Shown here one piece after another: positions 53,608 through 61,380 of a stretch of DNA of 64,000 nucleotides. The position numbers were made by a program, and so were the translations under genes. Within the stretch, counting starts at the first letter, position 1, and the number at the start of each line of letters is the position of its first letter. The DNA is from Novosphingobium sp. GTDB taxonomy: Bacteria; Pseudomonadota; Alphaproteobacteria; Sphingomonadales; Sphingomonadaceae. Under the pieces are notes generated by a model. It did not search any database and had not been told where the DNA came from. It was given only the letters and a program-made list of their open reading frames with translations. Location of the stretch: contig NZ_JAIXZS010000061.1 of the NCBI RefSeq assembly GCF_027489515.1, positions 1-64,000 of the forward strand. Direction: 5' to 3'.

Positions 53608-54303
53608 ATGAAGACCGCGCTGATCATCCGCCACGTTCCCCGCGAAGGTGTTGCGGGCTTCCGCGCGCCGATCGAGGCGGCTGGCTATGCGATCGACCGG
53701 GTGGACGTGATCGATCACGATTTCCATGCGCTAGATCTCGTGGCGCCCGATCTGGTGGTGATGATGGGCGGGCCGATGGGCGTCTACGAGCGCGCGGCGC
53801 ATCCGTGGATCTCGTGCCAGCTGAAGCTGCTCGCGCGCCGACTTGCGGCAGACCGGCCGACGCTGGGCGTGTGCTTCGGTGCGCAGATGATTGCAACAGC
53901 GCTCGGGGCGGACGTCTATGCCGGGCCGGCCAAGGAGATCGGCTTCGCGCCGGTGGCTATCCACGACCGCGAGGGGCCGCTCCGCCATCTGGCCGAGGTG
54001 CCGGTGCTGCACTGGCACGGCGATACGTTCACGCTGCCGGAGGGAGCGGAACTGCTGGCTTCGAGCCCGCTCTATGCCCACCAGGCCTTCCGGCGCGGGC
54101 GCAACGTGCTGGCGCTGCAGTTCCATGCCGAGATGGGCGAGGACGAGCGCTTCGAGGACTGGATCGCGCAGGACTTCGATTACCTCACCGCCGCCGGCCA
54201 GTGCCCCGATCAGCTGCGCGCCGCCCATGCTGCGAATGGGCGGCGCGCAGTCGCAGCGGGCAGGGCGATGATTGCGGAGTGGCTGGAAGGCCTCGCGGTC
54301 TAG
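53608..54303 (+). CDS. Class I glutamine amidotransferase-like protein
   Basis: The 231-residue protein has the GATase triad: Cys in TLGVCFGAQMIATALGADVY, His in ALQFHAEMGEDERF and Glu two residues on. WHGDTFTLPEGAELLASSPL is typical of stand-alone GuaA-like GATases. These may hydrolyse glutamine or gamma-glutamyl compounds, but no synthase partner is adjacent. Its stop shares bases with the convergent aminotransferase stop. Confidence 0.9.
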   Translation: MKTALIIRHVPREGVAGFRAPIEAAGYAIDRVDVIDHDFHALDLVAPDLVVMMGGPMGVYERAAHPWISCQLKLLARRLAADRPTLGVCFGAQMIATALGADVYAGPAKEIGFAPVAIHDREGPLRHLAEVPVLHWHGDTFTLPEGAELLASSPLYAHQAFRRGRNVLALQFHAEMGEDERFEDWIAQDFDYLTAAGQCPDQLRAAHAANGRRAVAAGRAMIAEWLEGLAV

Positions 54304-55478
54304 AGGCTTTCGCGCCAGCGGCTGAGCCGCGCGACGGCTTCTTCCAGCATCGCGGGCGGCTTGCAGTGGCACAGGCGCAGGATGGTGGTCGGGCCCGCCC
54401 CGGAATCTTCTGGCCCTTCCCAAAGCGCTGACAGCGGGATCGAGGCGACCCCCGCCTCGCGCACCGCGCGCTCGCTGAAGGTGCGGTCATCGAGCGCGAT
54501 GCCACTGGCTGGCAGATCGATGCAGGCGAACCACGTGGCCTTGTTTTCGAGCACGGTGAAGCCGTCGGCGGTCAGGCCGTCGATCAGAACGGCGCGCGAA
54601 GCAGACCATTCGGCGTGGAGCGCGTCGGTGATGCCCGGATCGGCGAGGCCCTCGGCGGCGGCCCATTGCAGCATCGGCGGTGTGGTGAAGGTGAGGAACT
54701 GGTGCGCCTTGGCGAGCACAGTGGCGAGCGCTGCATCGCCGACAAGCCAGCCCACTTTCCATCCCGTCGCACCGAAGATCTTGCCTGCCGAACCGATCTT
54801 GATCGTGCGCTGCGCCATGCCCGCCTGGCCGAGCAGCGACTGGTGCGCGCGGCCATCGAAGCGTACGGCTTCCCAGACTTCGTCGCAGATCGCGACAAGA
54901 TCGTGCTCGCAGGCAATCTCTGCGAGGAGGGCGAGCTCATCCGCGCTCGCGACCGAACCGGTGGGATTGAGCGGATCGTTGAGGATCAGCGCGCGGGTGC
55001 GCGGGGTGATCGCAGCGCGGATTCCGGCTTCGCTGTAGTGCCAATCGGGCGGGCTCAACGGTACGAACACCGGCACACCGCCGGCGCGGCGTACCAGCGG
55101 GGCATAGGCATCGTACGCGGGCGAGAAGAGCAGCACTTCATCGCCTTGTCCCACCACGGCGAGGATCGCGGCTGCAATCGCCTCGGTCGCGCCCGAGGTC
55201 ACCACGACCTGCTCGCGCGTGAGGGCCAGCCCCTGCGTGCGGCCATAGAACGCGGCGACCGCATCACGCAGTTCGGGCACGCCCATGCTCGGCGGATACT
55301 GCTGCGAGCGCGTCTCCATCGCGCGCATCGCGGCGGCGGTCAGCGCGGCGGGCGGCGGCGTATCCGGAAAGCCCTGACCGAGGTTTATCGCGCCGAGACT
55401 GCGGGCGAGGCCCGACATGTGCTCGAACACGGTGACGGGCATTGCGGCGTAGATGGGATTGAGCGCGAGGTGGGTCAT
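54300..55478 (-). CDS. PLP aminotransferase, YbdL-like
   Basis: The 392-residue fold-type I enzyme has LGQGFPDTPPPAALTAAAMR, VVTSGATEAIAAAILAVVGQ, DEVWEAVRFDGRAHQ and the Schiff-base Lys in KIGSAGKIFGATGWKVGWL. It resembles methionine/kynurenine aminotransferases (YbdL group), which transaminate hydrophobic amino acids with 2-oxo acids. ATG 55478 starts MTHLALNPIYAAMPVTVFEH; upstream in-frame sequence is Arg/Ser-rich shadow. It converges with the amidotransferase gene. Confidence 0.93.
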   Translation of the reverse strand: MTHLALNPIYAAMPVTVFEHMSGLARSLGAINLGQGFPDTPPPAALTAAAMRAMETRSQQYPPSMGVPELRDAVAAFYGRTQGLALTREQVVVTSGATEAIAAAILAVVGQGDEVLLFSPAYDAYAPLVRRAGGVPVFVPLSPPDWHYSEAGIRAAITPRTRALILNDPLNPTGSVASADELALLAEIACEHDLVAICDEVWEAVRFDGRAHQSLLGQAGMAQRTIKIGSAGKIFGATGWKVGWLVGDAALATVLAKAHQFLTFTTPPMLQWAAAEGLADPGITDALHAEWSASRAVLIDGLTADGFTVLENKATWFACIDLPASGIALDDRTFSERAVREAGVASIPLSALWEGPEDSGAGPTTILRLCHCKPPAMLEEAVARLSRWRESL

Positions 55479-55612
55479 CGAGGCCCACGCTAGCGCGCCG
55501 CGCGCACGGCACGAACTTTTTTCGCGCGCACCTGAACCGTTTTGCGCGCGGCCTGCGCCTTTGTCTTCTGAACGGGCCGAATGGGCCTGCGGGAGTGAAG
55601 GAGCCTGTTGCG

Positions 55613-58321
55613 ATGACGATGGTGCGGATGAATGCCCTGGATCTGGGCGCCGGGTATGACGTGCAGTTCGATGCCGGGGTGAATGCCGATCTCCTCGTGC
55701 GGGCGGCGCAGGGCGGCAATTTCCTTTCGCGCCTTTCGGATGAAGGCGTGCGGGCCACGCTGGCTCCGACCTATACCGTCGGCAACTACAGCTACGGCGG
55801 GATCGAGCAGCTGACCGGAGGCGGCTGGGTGGTCTATGGCACGATCTACAGCGGCGGCGGACGCGGGATGATGATCCGCATGTACAATGCATCCGGCAAG
55901 CCGATCGGCACCGATATCAAGCCAATGACCGAGCAGGGCGGCAATGAGCTTTCGGGCACCGGCTATACGCTGACAGCGACAGCCAATGGCGGGTTTGCGG
56001 TGACCTACACGTCTGACGCTTCCTCGGCGACGCAGATTGCGGTCAACTACACGCAGGGCGGTGCGGCGCAGACCTACAACATCTATCAGGCGAGCGACGT
56101 GCGCATCCGCTACTATGACGCGAGCGGCAATCCGCTTGCAGCGTCCAACATCGCCTCGACTGACAGCATCACGATCAATGGCGCCTCGACCAACCGGCAG
56201 GCCGACAACCAGTATATCCACGATAGCGGGACGTTGGCGGGTGGGCAGGTGGCCTATGTCTATCTTGATCGCGTGCAAGTCGGGCAGGATGGGGCGGTGG
56301 GCGGCGGTTTCCACGCGCAGGATACGCTCACCGTGCAGGTCTCCGGCGGGAGCGGCGCGCCGGGTACGCCGGTCCGGGTCGACCAGATTCCCTATTACAC
56401 GGGCAATGGCGGCGGCGACCCCGGGGTCAACACGCTCAACGGCACCGGGGCGAACGTTGTCGCGCTCCCCGGGGGCGGATTTGCGGTGGTCTGGACGGAG
56501 AACAGCTTCGGCAAGCCAGGTGGGGGCTTCGACGGCTACGATGCCAAGATCCGCTACTTCGATGCGGCGGGGAACCCGACCACCGATGCGCTGACGTTCC
56601 TCGTGCGCGGCACCGATATCGGCAACGTGACCAAGTATATCTGGGCTGAGGCGCTGCCTGATGGGCGCGTCGTGGTCGCGTGGCAGGACGGCGCGGACGG
56701 TGTGAACGGCACGGCCGCGATCAATGCCTATGCCGGCGTGCTGAGCGCGGGCGGGGCGACTTTTGTCGAGCAGCAGCGGATCAATCCCGATGCGGCGACG
56801 GCGGGACACAATTATTCCATTTATGACCTTGCCGTGCGCAGCGACGGCACGTTTGATGTTGCTTACAATGATGCACGGACCAATCCCGCTTATCCCAATT
56901 TCAACCTCAACCACACCGTGATCGAGCGCTTCTCGCTGGGCACGGGGGTGAGTGGCGAGACCTTTGGCGGCTCGGCCAGCGCCGACAATCACACTGGCGG
57001 AGCGGGCAACGACCTCATCACCGGCTGGGATGGCGACGATACCCTGAACGGCGCGAACGGCAACGACCGGATCGAAGGCGGGCGCGGCGATGATACGCTG
57101 GGCGGCGGCGCCGGCGCCGATCTCCTTGCCGGCGGAGAGGGCGCCGATACGCTGATCGGCGGGGCGGGCGCAGACACGCTGATCGGCGGCAATGGCAGCG
57201 ATACGGCAAGCTACGAAGGCGCAGGCACACGGGTCGTGGTGAGCCTTGCGGTGCGCAGCGGCAAGGGCGGCGAGGCGCTTGGCGACAAGTACGCCGAAAT
57301 CGAGAACCTCAATGGCACGGCCTACAACGACATCCTGATCGGTGATGCCGGGGCGAACGTGCTGACGGGCGGGGCAGGCAACGACCGTATCGATGGGCGC
57401 GGCGGCGCAGACACCATGACCGGCGGGACCGGCTCCGATATCTATTCGGTCGACAATACCGGCGACAAGATCATCGAGTCCGCCGGTGCGGGCAACGACA
57501 TCGCTTATGTCTCGGTCAACAGCTACGTGATGGACGCAGGCCTCGAGCGGCTGGTGCTGACTGGCGACGCCTATTACGCGGTCGGCAACGACGGCAACAA
57601 CGTGATGCGCGCGCTGGGTTCGGGCTATCACGATCTGCGCGGCATGGGCGGAAATGACCAGCTCTATAGCGGCAGCGGCAATGACAACCTCTATGGCGGC
57701 ACCGGCAACGACGTCTACTACATCAACAACGCGAGTGATCAGGCGGTCGAATATGCCGGCGAAGGGAACGACCTCGTCAATTCCACCGTGTCGTACGAGC
57801 TTTCGTACAAGGTCGAGCGTCTCAACCTCGCAGGATCGGCCGCGATCGACGGCAAGGGCAACGAGCTTGCCAATACGCTGACCGGCAACAGCGGCAACAA
57901 TGTGCTCGAAGGCCGGCAGGGGCGCGATACGCTGCGCGGCGGGGGCGGCAACGATGTGCTTTCGGGCGGCAAGGACAGCGACATGCTGATCGGCGGCGCA
58001 GGCGCGGATGCCTTCCGCTTCGCCGACAATTCGCCGGTGGATGGCGGGCGCGACACGCTCGTCGACTTCGTCCACGGCACCGATCGGATCGAGATCCAGC
58101 GCTACTACTTCGGTGCAATCCAGACGCAGTCCGGCCAGTTGGCGGCAAGCGAATTCACCCTCGGCAATGCGGCGACGACGACGGATCATCACCTGATCTA
58201 CAATCAGACGACCGGCACCCTGTTCTATGATGCCGACGGGAGCGGCGCGGGCGCAAAGGTCGTGATCGCCTATCTGCAGGGCAATCCGGTGCTCGATGCC
58301 AGCGATATCGTGCTGATCTGA
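55613..58321 (+). CDS. RTX-repeat secreted protein
   Basis: The 902-residue protein has no Sec signal. An N-terminal half (about 1-460) has beta-propeller-like repeats such as PGGGFAVVWTENSFGKPGGG and ANGGFAVTYTSDA. RTX nonapeptides start near residue 463 (GGAGNDLITGWDGDDTL) and recur to about 810. The C-terminal part DTLVDFVHGTDRIEIQRYYF ending LDASDIVLI is a type I secretion signal. Calcium folds the repeats outside the cell. Type I exporter genes are not in the window. ATG 55613 follows AAGGAG. An ECF sigma factor and kinase follow. Confidence 0.9.
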   Translation: MTMVRMNALDLGAGYDVQFDAGVNADLLVRAAQGGNFLSRLSDEGVRATLAPTYTVGNYSYGGIEQLTGGGWVVYGTIYSGGGRGMMIRMYNASGKPIGTDIKPMTEQGGNELSGTGYTLTATANGGFAVTYTSDASSATQIAVNYTQGGAAQTYNIYQASDVRIRYYDASGNPLAASNIASTDSITINGASTNRQADNQYIHDSGTLAGGQVAYVYLDRVQVGQDGAVGGGFHAQDTLTVQVSGGSGAPGTPVRVDQIPYYTGNGGGDPGVNTLNGTGANVVALPGGGFAVVWTENSFGKPGGGFDGYDAKIRYFDAAGNPTTDALTFLVRGTDIGNVTKYIWAEALPDGRVVVAWQDGADGVNGTAAINAYAGVLSAGGATFVEQQRINPDAATAGHNYSIYDLAVRSDGTFDVAYNDARTNPAYPNFNLNHTVIERFSLGTGVSGETFGGSASADNHTGGAGNDLITGWDGDDTLNGANGNDRIEGGRGDDTLGGGAGADLLAGGEGADTLIGGAGADTLIGGNGSDTASYEGAGTRVVVSLAVRSGKGGEALGDKYAEIENLNGTAYNDILIGDAGANVLTGGAGNDRIDGRGGADTMTGGTGSDIYSVDNTGDKIIESAGAGNDIAYVSVNSYVMDAGLERLVLTGDAYYAVGNDGNNVMRALGSGYHDLRGMGGNDQLYSGSGNDNLYGGTGNDVYYINNASDQAVEYAGEGNDLVNSTVSYELSYKVERLNLAGSAAIDGKGNELANTLTGNSGNNVLEGRQGRDTLRGGGGNDVLSGGKDSDMLIGGAGADAFRFADNSPVDGGRDTLVDFVHGTDRIEIQRYYFGAIQTQSGQLAASEFTLGNAATTTDHHLIYNQTTGTLFYDADGSGAGAKVVIAYLQGNPVLDASDIVLI

Positions 58322-58408
58322 CGCGGCCGCACTCCGGAGCGGGGGTTAACATGGTTGCCATCATGGCCCTCGCGCGTAACCTCTCGGCTGCGGAAGGAGC
58401 GGCAAGGG

Positions 58409-58954
58409 GTGAGCGAGAGCGCGGATCACGGGCTGGGCGAACCGGGCGGCGCAGCGCCGACCGGCTCGGTAGCGCGCGATGCTCTGCTGGCCTCGGTCTA
58501 CGACGAACTGCGGCTGGCGGCGGCGCGGCTGCTGCGCCGCGATGCGCCTTACCTGACCTTGCAGCCGACCGAGCTCGTCAACGAGGCAGCGCTGCGGCTC
58601 ATGAAGCTGGAGCGGATGAGCTTTGCCGATCGGCAGCATTTCTTCGCGACCGGCGCGCGCGTGCTGCGCCAGGCGATGATCGATGCGATCCGCACGCGGC
58701 GGGCGCGCAAGCGCCAGCGGCCCGAGGTTGCGGTCACGGCCGAGGGCGAGGCAGCGATCGATGTCGAAGCGCTCGATGCGGCGCTGGTGCGGCTCGAAGC
58801 GGCTTCGCCCGAACTGGCGCGGCTGGTGGAGCTGCGCTTCTTCGCCGGCCTTTCCGTCCCAGAGATCGCCGCGCTGTGGGAGGAATCCGAAAGCACGGTG
58901 AAGCGGCGCTGGAAAGCGGCGCGGCTGTGGCTGGCCGCCGAGCTCGGGGATTGA
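58409..58954 (+). CDS. ECF sigma factor, kinase-linked type
   Basis: The 181-residue sigma factor has region 2 (about 35-100; LTLQPTELVNEAALRLMKLE and HFFATGARVLRQAMIDAIRT) and region 4 (about 125-175; LVELRFFAGLSVPEIAALWE, then SESTVKRRWKAARLWL). The LQPTELVNEA string is typical of the ECF group found beside Ser/Thr kinases. A GTG at 58409 follows GGAAGGAG. The kinase gene starts 4 bases after its stop, so the two are co-transcribed. No anti-sigma gene is seen. Confidence 0.92.
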   Translation: MSESADHGLGEPGGAAPTGSVARDALLASVYDELRLAAARLLRRDAPYLTLQPTELVNEAALRLMKLERMSFADRQHFFATGARVLRQAMIDAIRTRRARKRQRPEVAVTAEGEAAIDVEALDAALVRLEAASPELARLVELRFFAGLSVPEIAALWEESESTVKRRWKAARLWLAAELGD

Positions 58955-58958
58955 TGCG

Positions 58959-61358
58959 ATGAGCGCGCAGGATGCCCGCGCGCTGGCTCTGGTCGAAGAG
59001 GCGCTGGGGATCGACGATCCGGCGGCGCGCGCGCGTTTTCTGGATGAGGAGTGCGGCGCGGATGCGGCGCTGCGCGCGCGGGTGGAACAGCTGCTGGCAC
59101 TGGAGGGCGGCGACGCGCCGTTCCTCCAGACTACCAGCTTCGTCCGCGCCTTCGGCCTCACCGACGTGATTGCCGAGCGGATCGGGCCCTACCGCGTGAC
59201 GGGAGAAATCGCGCGTGGCGGTATGGGCCAGGTGCTGAGCGCGGAGCGCGACGACGGGCGATTCCAGCAGGTCGTGGCGATCAAGCTGATCCGTGCCGAT
59301 CTGGCGAGCGCTGCGGGCCTTGCCCGCTTTGCCGAGGAGCGCCGCATCCTTGCGCGGCTGCGGCACCCGGGGATCGTGCGCATTCTTGATGGCGGGGAGC
59401 ACGAGGGCCGGCCGTGGCTGGCGATGGACCTCATCGACGGGCTGCCGGTGACCGAGGCGCTGGAACGGGCGGGGGCTGACCGGACGGCGCGGCTCGATGC
59501 CTTCGAGCAGATCTGCGAAGCGGTGGTCCATGCGCACCGCAATCTTGTCATCCACGCCGATCTCAAGCCCAGCAATATCCTGATGGGCCCTGATCGTGCG
59601 GTGCACCTGCTCGATTTCGGGATCGCGCGGCTGGTCGGCGATCTTGCCATGGAAGGGGCCGCGCCCTCGCCATTGACGCGGGGCTATGCCGCGCCCGAGC
59701 GCACCGGCGGCGCAGCACCGACGGTGGCGAGCGATGTGTTCTCGCTCGGCATGCTCTTCGTGCAGATGCTGACCGGGCAGCTGCCGGACGGCGCTGGTGC
59801 GGCAGTGCCGGGCTCGATGCTGCCCACTGGCTTGCTTAAGGGCGATCTCGCCGCAATTGCGGCCAAGGCGCTCGCGGTCGATCCGGCTGACCGCTACCCC
59901 GATGTCGCGGCGCTGCTTTCGGATGTGCGGCGCCACCGGGCGTTTCTGCCGGTGCGGGCACGGGTGCCGGCGCCCTGGGGCTATGTCGCGGGGCGATTTG
60001 GCTGGCGGCACCGCCGGGGGCTGGCACTCGCCGGGGCGGCCTTCGTCGTGCTGGCGGGGACGAGCATGGTCGCGACGCTCTCGTACTGGCGGGCAGAAGC
60101 GGCGCGGGTCGAGGCCGAGGCGCGCTTTGCCGATGCGCGCGGGGCGGCGCGCTACATGATCACGGCACTGCTTCCCCGGCTCGAAAGCGTACCCGGCACG
60201 CTGCCCTTGCGCGCGGAGACCGCTGCGGCAGCGCAGCGCTATCTCGATCGGCTGGCCGGCAGCGCGGAGGGATCGGATGTGATCCGGGTCGAGGCAGCGG
60301 AGGGTCTTCTGCTCCTCGCGCGGCACCAGGCAGGCGCGGGACGGCCCAATCTGGGCCAGCCGGACCGCGCCGACGCCAACCTTCGGCGCGCCGACCGGCT
60401 GCTGGCGCTGATGGCGCGGCCAGCGGCGCAGGCGCTGCGCGCGCGGGTCCTGCTCGAACGTGTGCGGCTCGCGGTGTTCATGCAGGGCGATCTCAAGGCG
60501 GCGGTGGCGCTGGCGGGTGAGGCGACGCGCCTTGCCGCCGCGTTCCCGGCAGACCGGGCACTGGCCCGTTCGCGCGCGGCAGTCATGGCCGATCTGGCGG
60601 GCTGGGAAGGCCACTTTGCCGAAGAAGCGCGGCTTGCCGATGTGGCGCTCGCGCTAATCCCGCCGGGGGTGCGCTGGGAGGACAGCCTCGACCGGGTCCG
60701 CCTGCTGAGCAGCAAGGCCGAGGCGCTCTATTATCAGGATCGCGCCGATGCGGCGCTGCCGGTCTATCGTGCCGCACTGGCCGAAGTGGACGCGCTACAG
60801 CGCGCCCATCCCGGGCATCCATTCCTGCCCGGCGCGAAGTCCGTCGCGGCATGGAACCTTGGCACGACCCTCACTGATCTCAAGCAGCCGCGCGAGGCGC
60901 TCGCGGTGCTTGCCGTGGCGGAGGCCGCCGCGCGCGAAGGGTTACGGCTCGATCCGGCCGACCGCGAGGCCAGACGGCGGCTGCGGGTGGTGCGCAATGC
61001 CCGCGCGCAGGCCATGGGGCTTGCGGGCGAGACCGCGGCCGCCCTGGCCCTGCTGGCCGAAGTGCGCGCCGAGGACGAAGCGCTGCTCAGGTCTGAACCG
61101 AGTCCGCTCCATTCACGCGATGTGGTCTTTGACCATACGCTGGTGGGCGAGACGCTGGACGCGGCAGGCCGCAAGGCCGAGGCCTGCGTGGCGGACCGCG
61201 AGACCATGCGGCGGTATGATGACCTTGCCCGGCGCAGTCTGCTCACCACGTTCGATGTGAAGGCCAACATCAGCCTCCTCAAGGCAAGGCTGGCGCGCAA
61301 CTGCCTGACGGCGACCGTCCCGGCGCGCGCCCAAGCACTTTCCGACCTATCACGGTGA
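58959..61358 (+). CDS. Ser/Thr protein kinase with TM and TPR-like region
   Basis: The 799-residue protein has a PknB-type kinase domain (about 77-335): EIARGGMGQVLSAERDDGRF (glycine loop), VVAIKLIRA (Lys near 107), VIHADLKPSNILM (HAD rather than HRD, near 198), HLLDFGIARL and YAAPERTGG. A membrane helix follows (about 350-375, LALAGAAFVVLAGTSMVATL), then helical repeats (about 385-780) resembling TPRs, probably outside the cytoplasm. The partner ECF factor is 4 bases upstream, suggesting that phosphorylation controls the sigma factor. Confidence 0.9.
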   Translation: MSAQDARALALVEEALGIDDPAARARFLDEECGADAALRARVEQLLALEGGDAPFLQTTSFVRAFGLTDVIAERIGPYRVTGEIARGGMGQVLSAERDDGRFQQVVAIKLIRADLASAAGLARFAEERRILARLRHPGIVRILDGGEHEGRPWLAMDLIDGLPVTEALERAGADRTARLDAFEQICEAVVHAHRNLVIHADLKPSNILMGPDRAVHLLDFGIARLVGDLAMEGAAPSPLTRGYAAPERTGGAAPTVASDVFSLGMLFVQMLTGQLPDGAGAAVPGSMLPTGLLKGDLAAIAAKALAVDPADRYPDVAALLSDVRRHRAFLPVRARVPAPWGYVAGRFGWRHRRGLALAGAAFVVLAGTSMVATLSYWRAEAARVEAEARFADARGAARYMITALLPRLESVPGTLPLRAETAAAAQRYLDRLAGSAEGSDVIRVEAAEGLLLLARHQAGAGRPNLGQPDRADANLRRADRLLALMARPAAQALRARVLLERVRLAVFMQGDLKAAVALAGEATRLAAAFPADRALARSRAAVMADLAGWEGHFAEEARLADVALALIPPGVRWEDSLDRVRLLSSKAEALYYQDRADAALPVYRAALAEVDALQRAHPGHPFLPGAKSVAAWNLGTTLTDLKQPREALAVLAVAEAAAREGLRLDPADREARRRLRVVRNARAQAMGLAGETAAALALLAEVRAEDEALLRSEPSPLHSRDVVFDHTLVGETLDAAGRKAEACVADRETMRRYDDLARRSLLTTFDVKANISLLKARLARNCLTATVPARAQALSDLSR

Positions 61359-61380
61359 ACCAGATTGGTCGGAAAGTGCT
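61334..61380. terminator. 14-bp perfect inverted repeat between convergent genes
   Basis: AGCACTTTCCGACC (61334-61347) and GGTCGGAAAGTGCT (61367-61380) are perfect complements with a 19-base loop that contains the kinase stop codon. The convergent RTX gene stop lies directly after it. It may terminate both transcripts; no T tract is present. Confidence 0.5.

Noticed and set aside
55490..58192. 900-codon minus-strand frame opposite the first RTX gene
   Set aside because: Mirror of the RTX repeat coding pattern; regular repeats explain the absence of stops.
58734..60614. 626-codon minus-strand frame opposite sigma factor and kinase
   Set aside because: Arg/His/Gln-rich antisense shadow with no recognisable domain.
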